Part shown: positions 43,529 to 54,386 of the stretch, in pieces
How positions within the stretch are numbered: the stretch's first letter is position 1
Layout: the number at the start of each line of letters is the position of its first letter
Assembly: GCF_015206885.1 (NCBI RefSeq)
Contig: NZ_JADEXY010000002.1
Span: 35,157-99,156 of the forward strand
Direction of reading: 5' to 3'
Length of the DNA stretch: 64,000 bases
Source of the DNA: Microcystis aeruginosa LEGE 91341
Lineage (GTDB): Bacteria > Cyanobacteriota > Cyanobacteriia > Cyanobacteriales > Microcystaceae
Notes under the pieces: model-generated
Databases searched by the model: none
The model's input: the letters and a program-made list of their open reading frames with translations, nothing else
What the model was told of the DNA's origin: nothing
Position numbers and translations under genes: made by a program

Positions 43529-44725
43529 TTAAGCGATACTACTGCGTTTTCTCGCTTCCTTATAAGATGTTCCCACATCCTGTAAACCGACTTTAATCAT
43601 CTGTTGTTCCAAAAGGGCAAAAAAACGCAAGCGATCGCCACCTTTAATCACCGCTAAATTGTGCGCTTCCGCTAAGGCGATCGGATAACCATAACCTTTT
43701 AACACCTGGGCCAGTAAAATACTCAAAGAGCGATCGAGTAATTCTCCCTCCTCCACCACCCAAGCAGGAACCTCTACCCTAGCGATTTCCGTCCCCACAT
43801 GGAGATAACAGAAGTAAATGCGATGTTCATCCCCATAAAGATCGAGTATCTTCAAAGAACTGCGCCAAAAAGGACTTCTTTGCCCCGGTTCCAATAAATA
43901 ACCCCAAAGAGAAGCATCCCGGAGAGGATCGACAACGCGACAAGGGGTTTTTTCTGGGTCTAAATCACCGCAATTGATCAAGCAATTGGGAGTATCATGG
44001 GGACAAGATTGTAAACGCAGGAAATTTAAGCTTTCCGTGCTACGAGAAGCACTAATATAACCCATAAGCGGGATTCTAGCTGATTTTAAATCGTCCCAAG
44101 ACTGAAAAATCGGCGGCAAAATTAAATCTTTTGCTTCCGGGGGGAGACTATCGATAAACCAATAGATCAAAGAACCATCCACGAGGGCTAAATTTGGTTC
44201 ATAATGGGCGCCGGGGGGTTTTACCCAACGAGTAGCCATTTCTGCTAACATTTGGCTTTCTAATACCGTCCGACGATAACTCATCCACTCATCGACGCGA
44301 ATACCCCACTGTTTAGAAATGTACAGGTCTTCTGATTTGTAATAGACTTCGGGAATGCTATCGAGGAGCGGGTGCAAATTTTGGCCATAGTGCAACATGA
44401 TCCTACCGATATTAATTAGATAACAGTAGGCGATTTCGTGGTGAGAAGGGGCAATTTGGGAACCATCCGTGGCAAAAACGCTATGACTTTCGGGAGCGGG
44501 AAGGATAGTAACGCGGGTGTCGAGAGGTTCGATCGGTAGCGCTACGGAGAAAATTAGGCGATCGTGCCAGTTATGATAGAGTTCTAGCAGTTTTTCCTGT
44601 TGCTGTTGAGCCTGTTCTAAAAGAATTTTAGCCCGTTGCACTCGCTCGCGACTAGCTGTCACTTCCTGTTGAAAATGTTGACTGATCCCTGGCATTTTTG
44701 CCGCTAATTTCGCAAGATCGAGCAT
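43529..44725 (-). CDS. NurA-domain nuclease
   Basis: 398 residues. A helical N-terminus with ASRERVQRAKILLEQAQQQQ is followed by the NurA (RNase H-like) domain: VFATDGSQIAPSHHEIAYCY with the metal-binding Asp, LALVDGSLIYWFIDSLP with a second, and a C-terminal LSILLAQVLKGYGYPIALAE. NurA is a 5'-3' nuclease that works with the HerA helicase in DNA end resection. No herA-like gene is seen in the window. Bacterial NurA also appears in defence contexts, but the neighbours here are housekeeping. Confidence 0.85.
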   Translation of the reverse strand: MLDLAKLAAKMPGISQHFQQEVTASRERVQRAKILLEQAQQQQEKLLELYHNWHDRLIFSVALPIEPLDTRVTILPAPESHSVFATDGSQIAPSHHEIAYCYLINIGRIMLHYGQNLHPLLDSIPEVYYKSEDLYISKQWGIRVDEWMSYRRTVLESQMLAEMATRWVKPPGAHYEPNLALVDGSLIYWFIDSLPPEAKDLILPPIFQSWDDLKSARIPLMGYISASRSTESLNFLRLQSCPHDTPNCLINCGDLDPEKTPCRVVDPLRDASLWGYLLEPGQRSPFWRSSLKILDLYGDEHRIYFCYLHVGTEIARVEVPAWVVEEGELLDRSLSILLAQVLKGYGYPIALAEAHNLAVIKGGDRLRFFALLEQQMIKVGLQDVGTSYKEARKRSSIA

Positions 44726-44898
44726 AGCTATCTTTTACCTGACTTTTTTTGATTTTATCGCAATTTTGTCAGTTATTGCCAAATTTATCCATAATATCTG
44801 CGGTTGCGTCCTTTCCTATCACAGCCATCAAGATTTGGCTATCTAGCCAAAAAGACAATCTCTAACCTCTAAACCGGAGAAAAGCACAATCCCCGACT

Positions 44899-44928
44899 TG
44901 ACAACAAGAGCAACAATTTGGTATAATG
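44899..44928 (+). promoter_or_regulatory. Near-consensus promoter of the str operon
   Basis: TTGACA at 44899-44904 and TATAAT at 44923-44928, 18 bp apart. This is 66 bp before the rpsL start and the best housekeeping sigma-factor promoter visible in the window. Confidence 0.8.
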
Positions 44929-44993
44929 ACCTTTTGTCAACGATTTGACCTTCGGTAATAGGAGTTCAGAGTAACCTTAGATACAGCCCTATC

Positions 44994-45377
44994 ATGCCCA
45001 CCATTCAGCAATTAATACGCGACGAAAGATTCAAAGCGAAAAGAAAAACCAAATCTCCCGCCCTCAAACAATGCCCCCAACGTCGGGGAGTTTGCACAAG
45101 AGTATATACCACCACACCGAAAAAACCCAACTCAGCCCTACGGAAAGTGGCTAGGGTACGTTTGACCTCTGGATTTGAGGTGACAGCCTACATCCCGGGC
45201 ATCGGTCATAACCTGCAAGAACACTCGGTCGTCCTCATTCGGGGCGGTCGGGTCAAAGATCTACCCGGAGTCAGATATCACATCATTCGCGGCACCCTCG
45301 ATGCCACTGGGGTGAAAAACCGTCAACAGGCGCGCTCCAAGTACGGAACCAAACGCCCCAAACCCGCCGCTAAATAA
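44994..45377 (+). CDS. rpsL: 30S ribosomal protein S12
   Basis: 127 residues. [20 protein letters not shown] at the start, [13 protein letters not shown] and [20 protein letters not shown] in the core, the streptomycin-related decoding-site segments, are all conserved. It has KKPNS with lysine at the usual resistance position, that is, the wild-type state. First gene of the operon rpsL-rpsG-fusA-tuf-rpsJ. Confidence 0.98.
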   Translation: MPTIQQLIRDERFKAKRKTKSPALKQCPQRRGVCTRVYTTTPKKPNSALRKVARVRLTSGFEVTAYIPGIGHNLQEHSVVLIRGGRVKDLPGVRYHIIRGTLDATGVKNRQQARSKYGTKRPKPAAK

Positions 45378-45532
45378 ACAGGGAATTGATTAACCAAAAA
45401 AATACTCCCACCGAGTCGGTCAAAGTTAACCCAAGAGACTGAAAACTCGCAGGAGAGGGTTTGAGATGGGCTGTAATCATCCGACTGTCAAGCAAAAGTT
45501 AAAGTTAACCTAGAAAATTCAGGAATATTCCG

Positions 45533-46003
45533 ATGTCTCGCCGTAAAAACGTCAAAAAACGTCCTATTCCCCCCGATCCCGTTTACAATAGCTGTTTAGT
45601 CAGCATGACTATCCGCCGGATCATGCGATCAGGCAAAAAATCCCTAGCCGCTAACATCGTTTACGATGCCCTGAAAACCGTCGGCGAACGTACCGGTCAA
45701 GAACCCCTAGAAGTATTTGAAAAAGCCGTTAAAAACGCCACTCCCCTGGTGGAAGTGAAAGCCCGCCGGGTCGGTGGAGCCACCTATCAAGTCCCGATGG
45801 AAGTGCGCAGCAACCGTGGTAGCACATTGGCACTACGTTGGTTAGTCCATTATGCCAGAACCAGAGGCGGCAAAACCATGGCAGGTAAACTAGCTAACGA
45901 GATCATGGATGCGGCCAACGAAACCGGCGGCACGATCAAAAAACGGGAAGAAACCCACCGGATGGCAGAGGCAAACAAAGCCTTTGCCCACTATCGTTAC
46001 TAA
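45533..46003 (+). CDS. rpsG: 30S ribosomal protein S7
   Basis: 156 residues: [40 protein letters not shown] and [20 protein letters not shown] are conserved S7 elements contacting the 16S 3' domain. The 155-bp gap from rpsL is larger than in most bacteria and may hold a control site; S7 is often the translational autoregulator of the operon. Confidence 0.98.
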   Translation: MSRRKNVKKRPIPPDPVYNSCLVSMTIRRIMRSGKKSLAANIVYDALKTVGERTGQEPLEVFEKAVKNATPLVEVKARRVGGATYQVPMEVRSNRGSTLALRWLVHYARTRGGKTMAGKLANEIMDAANETGGTIKKREETHRMAEANKAFAHYRY

Positions 46004-46145
46004 AAAGATACTTTAAAGATACTTTAAGGGCGGTGGACTACACTGCTGCCGCCAAAAAACTGTCAAGAAAAGTATAGAATTGTAAATAGTGTAAAAAATC
46101 CTAGAACAAAACCCCATCACTGGCAAGCAAAGCAAGGAGGTTGCT

Positions 46146-48221
46146 GTGGCACGGACTATCCCGCTAGAGAGAGTGCGAAACATCGGAATCGCCGCTCACA
46201 TAGACGCGGGCAAAACAACGACAACAGAAAGAATCCTGTTCTACACGGGAGTCGCCCATAAACTGGGCGAAGTCCACGACGGAACGGCAATTACCGACTG
46301 GATGGAACAGGAACGGGAGCGAGGAATCACCATCACCGCCGCCGCCATCAGTACCAGTTGGCAAGATCATCGCATCAACATCATTGACACCCCCGGCCAC
46401 GTCGATTTCACCATTGAAGTGGAACGTTCCATGCGGGTACTTGATGGAGTAGTGGCGGTTTTCTGCTCTGTTGGTGGTGTACAACCCCAATCGGAAACCG
46501 TCTGGAGACAAGCCGATCGGTACAAAGTACCCCGGATTGCCTTTATCAACAAAATGGACAGAACGGGAGCGAACTTCTTCAAAGTTTACGAACAATTAAG
46601 AGATCGCCTTAGAGCTAACGCCGTTCCCATCCAAATGCCGATCGGCGCAGAAAGCGAACTGAGCGGGATCATCGATCTCGTCAAGATGCGCGCCTATATA
46701 TATAAGGACGATCTGGGCAAAGACATAGAAGAAACCGACATTCCCGAAGACTTATTGAAAAAGGCCGAAGAATTCCGCGTGCAGCTGGTGGAAGCTGTAG
46801 CGGAAGCGGATGAAGAACTCCTAGAAAAATATCTAGAAGGTGAAGAACTCACCGAAGCCGAAATCAAACGCGGTCTCAGGGAAGGGACAATCGCTGGTAC
46901 AATTGTTCCCGTCCTCTGCGGCTCGGCTTTCAAAAACAAAGGGGTACAACTGCTCCTCGATGCCGTGGTAGATTACCTACCCTCACCCTCGGAAGTAGCC
47001 GCCGTTAAAGGGATTCTCCCCGATGGTAGCGAGGCAATCCGGGAAGCTAAGGACGATGCGCCCTTCTCGGCCCTGGCCTTCAAAATCATGGCAGATCCTT
47101 TCGGTCGTTTAACCTTCCTGCGGGTCTATTCCGGTGTACTAGCCAAAGGCAGCTACGCCTACAATTCCACCAAAGGAACCAAAGAACGGATCGCTCGCCT
47201 GATCGTCCTCAAATCCAACGAACGGATCGAAGTGGATGAACTGCGCGCCGGAGATCTAGGAGCGGCGATCGGACTGAAAAACACCATTACCGGGGATACC
47301 CTCTGTGATGAGAAAAACCCGATTATCCTAGAATCCCTCTTTATCCCCGAACCGGTTATCTCCGTGGCGGTGGAACCGAAAACCAAACAGGACATCGAGA
47401 AACTCAGCAAAGCCCTGCAAGCCCTCTCCGATGAGGATCCCACCTTCCGGGTCAAAGTTGATCCCGAAACCAATCAAACGGTAATCGCCGGGATGGGAGA
47501 ACTGCACCTAGAGATCCTGGTTGATCGAATGCTGCGGGAATACAAAGTCGAAGCAACCGTGGGCGCTCCCCAAGTTGCCTATCGGGAAACCGTCCGCAAA
47601 CCCGTGCGGGCCGAGGGTAAATTTATCCGTCAAAGTGGCGGTAAAGGACAGTACGGCCACGTCGTCATCGAACTGGAACCGGGTGAACCGGGTTCGGGCT
47701 TTGTCTTCGTCTCCAAAATTGTCGGTGGTGCTATCCCCAAAGAATACATCAACCCGTCAGAACAGGGGATGAAAGAAGCTTGCGAATCGGGGATCGTAGC
47801 GGGTTATCCTGTTATCGACCTGAAAGCAACCCTGGTAGATGGTTCTTTCCACGATGTGGATTCCTCCGAGATGGCCTTTAAGATTGCCGGTTCCATGGCA
47901 ATCAAAGAAGCGGTGATGAAAGCTGGTCCCGTTCTCCTAGAACCGATGATGAAAGTCGAAGTGGAAGTACCCGAAGACTTCATCGGTAACGTCATCGGTG
48001 ATCTTAACTCCCGTCGGGGACAAATCGAAGGTCAAGAAACCGAGACTGGTATCGCCAAAGTCTCCGCTAAAGTTCCCCTAGCGGAAATGTTTGGTTACGC
48101 CACTGATATTCGCTCCAAAACCCAAGGACGGGGCATCTTCACCATGGAATTTAGCCATTACGAAGAAGTCCCCCGCAATGTGGCTGAGGCGATTATCACC
48201 AAAAGTAAAGGGAACGGTTAA
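46146..48221 (+). CDS. fusA: Translation elongation factor G
   Basis: 691 residues from GTG 46146 with a strong AAGGAGG site ending 6 bp before it. G1 [16 protein letters not shown]3 DTPGHVDFT and G4 NKMDRTG identify the translocase GTPase. Domain IV and V sequences such as [20 protein letters not shown] and [16 protein letters not shown] follow. The stop is immediately followed by heptamer repeats that fill the gap to tuf. Confidence 0.98.
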   Translation: MARTIPLERVRNIGIAAHIDAGKTTTTERILFYTGVAHKLGEVHDGTAITDWMEQERERGITITAAAISTSWQDHRINIIDTPGHVDFTIEVERSMRVLDGVVAVFCSVGGVQPQSETVWRQADRYKVPRIAFINKMDRTGANFFKVYEQLRDRLRANAVPIQMPIGAESELSGIIDLVKMRAYIYKDDLGKDIEETDIPEDLLKKAEEFRVQLVEAVAEADEELLEKYLEGEELTEAEIKRGLREGTIAGTIVPVLCGSAFKNKGVQLLLDAVVDYLPSPSEVAAVKGILPDGSEAIREAKDDAPFSALAFKIMADPFGRLTFLRVYSGVLAKGSYAYNSTKGTKERIARLIVLKSNERIEVDELRAGDLGAAIGLKNTITGDTLCDEKNPIILESLFIPEPVISVAVEPKTKQDIEKLSKALQALSDEDPTFRVKVDPETNQTVIAGMGELHLEILVDRMLREYKVEATVGAPQVAYRETVRKPVRAEGKFIRQSGGKGQYGHVVIELEPGEPGSGFVFVSKIVGGAIPKEYINPSEQGMKEACESGIVAGYPVIDLKATLVDGSFHDVDSSEMAFKIAGSMAIKEAVMKAGPVLLEPMMKVEVEVPEDFIGNVIGDLNSRRGQIEGQETETGIAKVSAKVPLAEMFGYATDIRSKTQGRGIFTMEFSHYEEVPRNVAEAIITKSKGNG

Positions 48222-48336
48222 TCAGTGACCAGTGACCAGTGAGCAGTGGGAATAAACCGATCATTTAAATTCGATCGGTCAACCCTAATAACTGCTAACT
48301 TAAAACTGATCTCCGGTAACTGATTACTGTTCACCC
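48222..48336. repeat. Heptamer repeats between fusA and tuf
   Basis: Words CAGTGAC, CAGTGAG and their complements AACTGAT, AACTGCT, separated by a TCGATCGG block, fill nearly all the 152-bp gap inside the str operon, beginning at the fusA stop codon. The two halves are inverted relative to each other. Confidence 0.75.
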
Positions 48337-48373
48337 ACCTGAAGAAGAAAAAAAACAAAGGAACAGAAAGTAA

Positions 48374-49603
48374 ATGGCACGCGACAAATTTGAACGGACG
48401 AAACCCCACGTTAACATCGGTACTATCGGTCACGTTGACCACGGCAAAACTACCCTCACCGCCGCTATTACTATGACCCTAGCAGCCCTGGGTAATGCCA
48501 AAGCTAAAAAATACGATGAAATCGATGCCGCTCCCGAAGAAAAGGCTCGCGGGATCACAATCAACACCGCTCACGTTGAGTACGAAACCGCCATTCGCCA
48601 CTATGCACACGTGGACTGCCCTGGCCACGCCGACTATGTAAAAAACATGATCACTGGTGCGGCACAGATGGACGGTGGTATTCTCGTGGTCTCGGCCGCT
48701 GATGGCCCGATGCCCCAAACCCGGGAACATATCTTGCTGGCTCGTCAGGTGGGTGTACCTAACCTGGTGGTCTTCCTCAACAAAAAAGATATGGTGGACG
48801 ATGAGGAATTACTAGAACTGGTAGAACTGGAAGTGCGCGAACTTCTCAGCAGTTACGACTTCCCCGGGGACGATATACCCATTATTGCCGGTTCTGCGAA
48901 AGAAGCCCTCGACTACATGACCAAAAATCCCAAGGCCCAAAAAGGCGAAAACGAGTGGGTAGATGCGATCTATGAATTAATGGACGCGGTGGATGGCTAT
49001 ATCCCCACCCCCGAACGGGCGATCGATAAACCCTTCCTGATGGCGGTAGAAGACGTATTCTCGATTACTGGTCGGGGGACAGTGGCTACCGGTCGGATCG
49101 AACGCGGTATTGTGAAAGTGGGTGATAACGTGGAATTGGTCGGGATCAGAGCAACTCGCCCCACCACCGTTACTGGGATCGAAATGTTCAAGAAAAGTCT
49201 CGACCAAGGGATGGCCGGTGACAACGCTGGTATCCTCCTGCGTGGTATCCAAAAAACCGACATCGAGCGCGGCATGGTGATCGCTAAACCGGGTACAATC
49301 AAACCCCACACCCAGTTTGAAGGTGAGGTGTATGTGTTAACTGCAGGAGAAGGTGGTCGTCACACTCCTTTCTTTAAAAACTATCGTCCTCAGTTTTATG
49401 TGCGGACAACCGACGTAACTGGCACTATCCAAGACTACACCGCCGACGATGGCAGCAGCGTAGAAATGGTCATGCCGGGAGACCGGATCAAAATGACCGT
49501 GGAACTGATCAACCCGATCGCGATTGAAGAGGGTATGCGCTTCGCTATTCGCGAAGGTGGTCGTACCATCGGTTCTGGCGTTATTTCCAAAATTATTAAG
49601 TAG
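48374..49603 (+). CDS. tuf: Translation elongation factor Tu
   Basis: 409 residues, the length of cyanobacterial and plastid EF-Tu. [20 protein letters not shown] (G1), [20 protein letters not shown] (G3) and [20 protein letters not shown] (G4) are present, then domains II and III ending [14 protein letters not shown]. It carries aminoacyl-tRNA to the ribosome. The ribosome-binding site AAAGGA precedes it. Confidence 0.98.
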   Translation: MARDKFERTKPHVNIGTIGHVDHGKTTLTAAITMTLAALGNAKAKKYDEIDAAPEEKARGITINTAHVEYETAIRHYAHVDCPGHADYVKNMITGAAQMDGGILVVSAADGPMPQTREHILLARQVGVPNLVVFLNKKDMVDDEELLELVELEVRELLSSYDFPGDDIPIIAGSAKEALDYMTKNPKAQKGENEWVDAIYELMDAVDGYIPTPERAIDKPFLMAVEDVFSITGRGTVATGRIERGIVKVGDNVELVGIRATRPTTVTGIEMFKKSLDQGMAGDNAGILLRGIQKTDIERGMVIAKPGTIKPHTQFEGEVYVLTAGEGGRHTPFFKNYRPQFYVRTTDVTGTIQDYTADDGSSVEMVMPGDRIKMTVELINPIAIEEGMRFAIREGGRTIGSGVISKIIK

Positions 49604-49619
49604 GCTAATCTACTAATTA

Positions 49620-49651
49620 ACGGGGCAGTTAATGACAAAAAACTGCTCCGT
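49620..49651 (+). promoter_or_regulatory. Hairpin between tuf and rpsJ
   Basis: ACGGGGCAGTT and AACTGCTCCGT form an 11-bp stem with one G-T pair. No T-run follows, so it is more likely a processing or attenuation element than a full terminator. Confidence 0.5.
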
Positions 49652-49695
49652 TACTGTCTTGATCTTGTACCTTGACAATTGCAATAGGTGAAATT

Positions 49696-50013
49696 ATGGC
49701 TACGTTACAACAACAAAAAATTCGCATTCGTTTGAAAGCTTTTGACCGGCGCCTACTCGATACTTCCTGTGAGAAGATTGTCGATACTGCCAATAGAACT
49801 AACGCCACGGCGATCGGACCGATTCCCCTACCGACAAAAAGAAAGATTTATTGTGTCCTGCGTTCCCCTCACGTTGATAAGGACTCCCGTGAACATTTTG
49901 AAACCCGCACCCATCGCCGCATTATTGATATTTACCAACCCTCTTCTAAGACAATCGATGCTTTAATGAAATTAGATTTACCCGCAGGGGTTGATATTGA
50001 AGTTAAATTGTAA
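49696..50013 (+). CDS. rpsJ: 30S ribosomal protein S10
   Basis: 105 residues from ATG 49696 ([20 protein letters not shown]); the longer frame from TTG 49672 is not needed. [24 protein letters not shown] residues ([20 protein letters not shown]) and [20 protein letters not shown] are the conserved S10 core. It also forms NusB-NusE antitermination complexes. In cyanobacteria it commonly ends the str operon, as here. Confidence 0.98.
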   Translation: MATLQQQKIRIRLKAFDRRLLDTSCEKIVDTANRTNATAIGPIPLPTKRKIYCVLRSPHVDKDSREHFETRTHRRIIDIYQPSSKTIDALMKLDLPAGVDIEVKL

Positions 50014-50026
50014 AAAATGCCAAAAA

Positions 50027-50051
50027 GATGTTATCGCTAACATCTTTTTTT
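50027..50051 (+). terminator. Rho-independent terminator of the str operon
   Basis: GATGTTA-TCGC-TAACATC followed by seven T residues, 14 bp after the rpsJ stop. The stem is perfect. Confidence 0.93.
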
Positions 50052-50147
50052 CTTAGAGACTCTTTGTTATGGTGTTTCTCGTCTAGTTTTTGTGGACGAG
50101 AATCGCTATTAAATACCCCAGCAGCCCATCAAGGTGGCGGTTGCTCT

Positions 50148-51803
50148 TTAAATATTGATACTATTGGGGATGCGAGAGGGTTTCAGGAAAATATAAGGCG
50201 TAAATCGGGTTAAATTGCGCCGATCAATCTCATTTTCGATCGCCTTTAATTTAGCTTGGAAAACCGCCAAAATCGGGTAAGTGCGTTGATCTGGGAAAGC
50301 ACTGCGGGATGGATAACCAAAACGGTTAAATTGAAAAGCTGTTAAAGTCTGCATAATTTCCAATTGATAAGCGGCCTGGGCCTGGGGCGGCAAAAGACGG
50401 AGAATATAATCTATATCCACCTCCTCAGCTGCTTTGGGAGGAGATTGATAACCCGCTAGGGGAATATTCGGGCAAAAGGCGAGATAATCGTATTGAGGAT
50501 AATTAACCGCCGCGTGTTGTGGTCCGGCCACAAAAATTATCTGGGTGACAACTTCGACTAATTTGGCTAAAGTGTCTAATTGTCCGTCAGAAACTAATTT
50601 TTTGATGCCTCCACCTTCAGGTGACATCAATTTTCGCACCCAAGCTTGTAATTCTGTATCCTCGTTTACGTCCGCGTCGGAAGTATAGTAAAGACTTAGG
50701 TAATCTTTGACATAGGTTTCCGTTGCTTGCCAAAGTAAGAGAGCATCGTCTCGGTAGGGGTAATCTGGTAGTAGCGAGGTATCCTGGACTTGGCGCAATT
50801 CTAATTGCTTTGGTAGGGCATAATCGGCGAAATTATCTAATCTTTGACGATAGGAACTCTTAATTAGCTCGATCGATGCTTCTAGCGTCCCCGCTAATAG
50901 ACGATCAACGAATCCGCCGGGGTTAATTAACTCGCTCTCGGCTAAACTATTAATGGCGAGGGTAAATTGAAAATGAGGTCTTAATAGAATCGCCAGAGGA
51001 TGATTGAGTGCTAACTCGGTAGCTGTGGCTAAAACAAAAGCTTCCGCTACTAAATGGGTATGGCTGAGGTGACTAACTAATTCATGGTGATTTCCGTCGG
51101 CAATTTGCACGAAAATCTTCGCCATTAACCAATTAAGTCCGTCATCGGGGGTATAGATGCGCTGATTAGGTTGGGTAGGATCCTGATATAATTGAATGGC
51201 AACAGGTACTAATCCCCCTTGACCGCGTAAACCTCTAGCACGCCAACAGAAAAGGACAAGAGGTGCTGTCACAGTTTTCATCCCTCTTTGATAACTGCCT
51301 AAAGTTAGGTTGTTTAGGGGGGCATAATCTGCTAGAAATAAGTTACCCTTAGCGGCCTCCGAGGCAATGGTTTTATCAGGTCCCATGGCTTTTTGGAAGA
51401 TAGCATCGCTGACGGGGAAATTATCCGGTAAGCTGCTAATCCCGCGAATTACCATGGGATTTGCTCCCGCTAATCTTTGGTAGGCAAAACCTGTGTTAGA
51501 TTGCCAAGTTTTAATGCTTGTGGGTTTGGGAAGGATAGGAAAAAGTTCTTCGTAATCTTCTAATTTATCAAAGGGATCAAAGACATTTTCTATTCTCGTG
51601 GCTACGCCATTGGCAATTAAAGCACTGAAACCTTTACCCCGCATTACTTGATAGGAAATAGAAAAGTTTTCGTGGGTAGGTAAATCTTTGACGAGGGTGA
51701 TACCATTAACGGAATCATAGATGTACACTTGTTTTTGTCGTCTTAATAGATCTTGTCTTTTGACTGGATCAGGATCATTTTTGGGTAGCGATGGTGTCAG
51801 CAA
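50148..51803 (-). CDS. Lipoxygenase, catalytic domain only
   Basis: 551 residues, far shorter than plant enzymes (about 850) because the PLAT domain is missing. The iron ligands can be placed: the two histidines of VSHLSHTH (spaced H-x4-H, about residues 244 and 249), His and Asn in HAAVNYPQ (about 426 and 430) and the C-terminal isoleucine (IPNSINI). It would dioxygenate polyunsaturated fatty acids such as linolenate. It is convergent with the str operon and has a 400-bp upstream region. Substrate position and stereochemistry cannot be told. Confidence 0.9.
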   Translation of the reverse strand: MLTPSLPKNDPDPVKRQDLLRRQKQVYIYDSVNGITLVKDLPTHENFSISYQVMRGKGFSALIANGVATRIENVFDPFDKLEDYEELFPILPKPTSIKTWQSNTGFAYQRLAGANPMVIRGISSLPDNFPVSDAIFQKAMGPDKTIASEAAKGNLFLADYAPLNNLTLGSYQRGMKTVTAPLVLFCWRARGLRGQGGLVPVAIQLYQDPTQPNQRIYTPDDGLNWLMAKIFVQIADGNHHELVSHLSHTHLVAEAFVLATATELALNHPLAILLRPHFQFTLAINSLAESELINPGGFVDRLLAGTLEASIELIKSSYRQRLDNFADYALPKQLELRQVQDTSLLPDYPYRDDALLLWQATETYVKDYLSLYYTSDADVNEDTELQAWVRKLMSPEGGGIKKLVSDGQLDTLAKLVEVVTQIIFVAGPQHAAVNYPQYDYLAFCPNIPLAGYQSPPKAAEEVDIDYILRLLPPQAQAAYQLEIMQTLTAFQFNRFGYPSRSAFPDQRTYPILAVFQAKLKAIENEIDRRNLTRFTPYIFLKPSRIPNSINI

Positions 51804-52206
51804 AATAACTCCTTGTCTAAAAAATTAGAACTTAAAAAGTTTAGTCTTTTTCATGGCACGAATAGGCTAGTCAAGTAAGGAATTACCTCTGAGAAAAGGG
51901 TCTTTTGAGGTAAATTACTGGCTAGATATAGTGCCATCTATTATATACAGTTATAACTGGGTTAGATTCCCGAAATATTGCCTCTGTTTGCAAAACTTAA
52001 TAGATTAATTCTCGCACTGATGAGGTGCAAAGTTACTGGTTTGAGGTTGGGGAGACTTTATCAGTAAACAGTAAACAGTGAACTGAAAACTCGCATCTGA
52101 TAAGTACCTAAGCAAAATTAATTACACATATCTAACCACCTCTTGCCTCTTGCCTCTTGCCTATCTTCACCAGGAAATTAATTTTGCACGACTACTTAAC
52201 TGATTG
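51804..52206. other. Intergenic region with heptamer repeats and a MITE
   Basis: 403 bp between the lipoxygenase and glyQ genes. It holds AGTAAACAGT-type heptamers at about 52058-52102 and a family 2 MITE at 52103-52196. The upstream half (51840-52050) is the likely lipoxygenase promoter region, without a clear consensus. No gene. Confidence 0.6.
52103..52196. mobile_element. MITE family 2 copy
   Basis: AGTACCTAAGCAAAATTAAT at the left and, inverted, AGTAGTCGTGCAAAATTAAT at the right, with GCCTCTTGCCTCTTGCC inside. About 94 bp, near-identical to 21864-21962 and to the inverse of 55867-55967. Confidence 0.8.
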
Positions 52207-53082
52207 CTAAACCGTTTGTAGGGGAAAACCTAAAGCTTCTCGTTGCTGTAAATACAATTGAGCAACCTGTCGAGCTAAATTGCGAATTATGCCGATATAA
52301 CGGGTTCTTTCAGCTACAGCAATCACACCTCTAGCATCGAGTAAATTAAAAGTATGGGAACATTTAAGAACATAATCTAGACTGGGAATCACCAGAGAAC
52401 GCTCAATTAATTGTTTAGCTTCCTGTTCATATAAACTGAATAAACTAAATAATAACTCAGGATTGGAAGCCTCAAAATTGTAGGTACATTGTTCGATTTC
52501 ATTTTGTAGAAAAATGTCACCGTAGAGGATATTTTCATTCCATTTAATTTTATTAATTGCCTCCACATCTTGCAGATACATGGCTAATCTTTCTAAACCG
52601 TAGGTAATTTCGATCGCCACGGGACGACAATCAATACCCCCACACTGTTGAAAGTAAGTAAACTGAGTGATTTCCATACCATCTAACCACACTTCCCAAC
52701 CCACACCCCAAGCGCCGAGGGTGGGAGATTCCCAGTTATCTTCCACGAAGCGAATATCGTGATCTTCTGGGTTAATTCCTAACACCCGCAGGGAGTCTAA
52801 ATAGATTTCCTGAATATTATCGGGAGAGGGTTTAATTAGAACTTGATATTGATAGTAATGCTGAAAACGATTGGGATTTTCGCCATAACGGCCATCCGTA
52901 GGACGACGACAGGGTTCCACATAGGCAACGGCCCAAGGTTCCGGACCAATTGCCCTTAAAAAGGTATGGGGACTCATGGTTCCTGCACCTTTTTCGGTAT
53001 CATAGGGTTGAGCAACTAAACAACCGCGATCGGCCCAAAATTCATTTAATTTAGCGATAACAGCCTGGAAAGTTAAAGACAT
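52207..53082 (-). CDS. glyQ: Glycyl-tRNA synthetase alpha subunit
   Basis: 291 residues. [38 protein letters not shown] and [20 protein letters not shown] are diagnostic for the class II alpha chain of the tetrameric enzyme. The beta subunit gene is not adjacent, as is common in cyanobacteria. Confidence 0.97.
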   Translation of the reverse strand: MSLTFQAVIAKLNEFWADRGCLVAQPYDTEKGAGTMSPHTFLRAIGPEPWAVAYVEPCRRPTDGRYGENPNRFQHYYQYQVLIKPSPDNIQEIYLDSLRVLGINPEDHDIRFVEDNWESPTLGAWGVGWEVWLDGMEITQFTYFQQCGGIDCRPVAIEITYGLERLAMYLQDVEAINKIKWNENILYGDIFLQNEIEQCTYNFEASNPELLFSLFSLYEQEAKQLIERSLVIPSLDYVLKCSHTFNLLDARGVIAVAERTRYIGIIRNLARQVAQLYLQQREALGFPLQTV

Positions 53083-53109
53083 GGGAAAAAGTAAAAAAGC
53101 GGATTAGGG

Positions 53110-53268
53110 GAATTATAAATTATAAATTATAAATTATAAATTATGAATTGGGAAGTGGGAATTATAAATTATAAATTATGAAGTGGGGAAGTGGGGAGCT
53201 TTTCAGTTATCAGTTTACTGATCACTGATAACTGATAACTGATAACTGTCTCCTGACTCCTGAAGGTT
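53110..53268. repeat. Heptamer repeats upstream of glyQ
   Basis: ATTATAA words repeated five times, ATTATGA, ATTGGGA, AGTGGGA, then the series again, then AGTTATC and AACTGAT words. The entire gap to the next gene is made of 7-bp units. The same series in inverse order recurs at 61590-61655. Confidence 0.8.
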
Positions 53269-53272
53269 AAAT

Positions 53273-54196
53273 TCATTGACTTAATTTTAACTGTAAGCGA
53301 AAGTGGACGGGGTTAGAAGACTGGGGGAGAATAACTAATTCATAAAATCCCTCCTCGGATAATTGACTGGACCATTGCCGATCGCTAGACTTGTCTAAAA
53401 GGGTAATATTACCCGTGGGAGAGTAGAAAGATAGTAAAACTTCGCCTTCCGCCTCTAAATTTAAGTTTAACCGATCACTGGAACGCAATTTTATTGCATA
53501 GGCTTTTCCTTGTCCCTGGCTGAGAATTGCCTCGATAACTTCCTCTCCCCCTGCGTCTAAACTTTCGATCGCTTGGTAGGATAGGCCAGACTGTAAAGAT
53601 TGTAACTGATTCCAGGCCAAACCACTCCATAGTTGACCTAGGCTTGTATCAAAACTTGGTCTTTCTGTCAATTCAGGGAATAGCTGAAAAAAGGCAGTAT
53701 CAGTCAGTAAATTAAGGACTCTACCGCTTAAACGTAACTGATTCACTTGTTCTCGCCATTTTTCTCGTTGTTGCTCGTCGTAGCTACCTAATGCTTCTCT
53801 AGTGCCAGAATCGAGAAGTTCTAAGCGATCGAGTATTTCTGCTGCTAAAATATCTCTTTGTTCCTGTTTCTGTTTTTCCTCTTTGATATCCCCATAGCGG
53901 AGGTTAAACAATTCATTGACGAGATTTTTAAAAAACTGACCATCAACTCCCAACTCTAGACGGCGCTTTCTCATCTCGGCTTTCCGTTGCCATGCCGTAT
54001 CTGTGGCAGAATTAAAATTATTTTCTTCTGTGGCAAAAACGGGTTTAACGGTTTGGGGTTGATTGCTGTGTTTAACCCACTGTTTCCCGATTAACCAGCC
54101 TATTGCCGCCGATAATAACATCAAGAGGCAAAAAATAGCGATTCTGCCAGAACAGCCGAGAAAAACGGGCGATTTATTCCGAGAATTAGCGGCCAT
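53273..54196 (-). CDS. Hypothetical membrane-anchored protein
   Basis: 307 residues from ATG 54196 (MAANSRNKSPVF), preferred because the longer frame from 54268 begins inside a dispersed 25-bp repeat. One TM helix (about 18-37, IAIFCLLMLLSAAIGWLIGK) is followed by a helical charged region (RRLELGVDGQFFKNLVNELF, then a Lys/Glu/Gln-rich coil), and the last ~90 residues are beta-rich (LNLEAEGEVLLSFYSPTGNI, then GFYELVILPQSSNPVHFRL), resembling a pre-peptidase C-terminal type sandwich. No family name is recognised with certainty. Confidence 0.7.
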   Translation of the reverse strand: MAANSRNKSPVFLGCSGRIAIFCLLMLLSAAIGWLIGKQWVKHSNQPQTVKPVFATEENNFNSATDTAWQRKAEMRKRRLELGVDGQFFKNLVNELFNLRYGDIKEEKQKQEQRDILAAEILDRLELLDSGTREALGSYDEQQREKWREQVNQLRLSGRVLNLLTDTAFFQLFPELTERPSFDTSLGQLWSGLAWNQLQSLQSGLSYQAIESLDAGGEEVIEAILSQGQGKAYAIKLRSSDRLNLNLEAEGEVLLSFYSPTGNITLLDKSSDRQWSSQLSEEGFYELVILPQSSNPVHFRLQLKLSQ

Positions 54197-54256
54197 TGTC
54201 TTCTTAGACCATTTAGGGTTTTGATCTGTAAAGATGAGATTAACACATAATAATAG

Positions 54257-54281
54257 GCTAAGACGCATTTTAACCGCCTAT
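54257..54281. repeat. 25-bp dispersed repeat, copy 2
   Basis: Identical to 8062-8086. It overlaps the 5' end of the longer alternative frame of the preceding minus-strand gene. Confidence 0.6.
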
Positions 54282-54386
54282 CCTTAGATTAGCTGAATCT
54301 TAGCCAATACCTTTACTGTTGCCCCTTGTCTCATCTCAACAAGCAGTTTAAATACACGGACAGCTTATTATTCATAGCAGATAACC

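Noticed and set aside
43529..44725. NurA gene as part of a HerA-NurA type defence system
   Set aside because: No HerA-like ATPase or other defence gene is adjacent; the neighbours are rpsL operon and NYN gene.
46164..49311. Several long minus-strand frames across fusA and tuf
   Set aside because: Shadows created by the codon usage of highly expressed genes on the plus strand; no starts or families fit.
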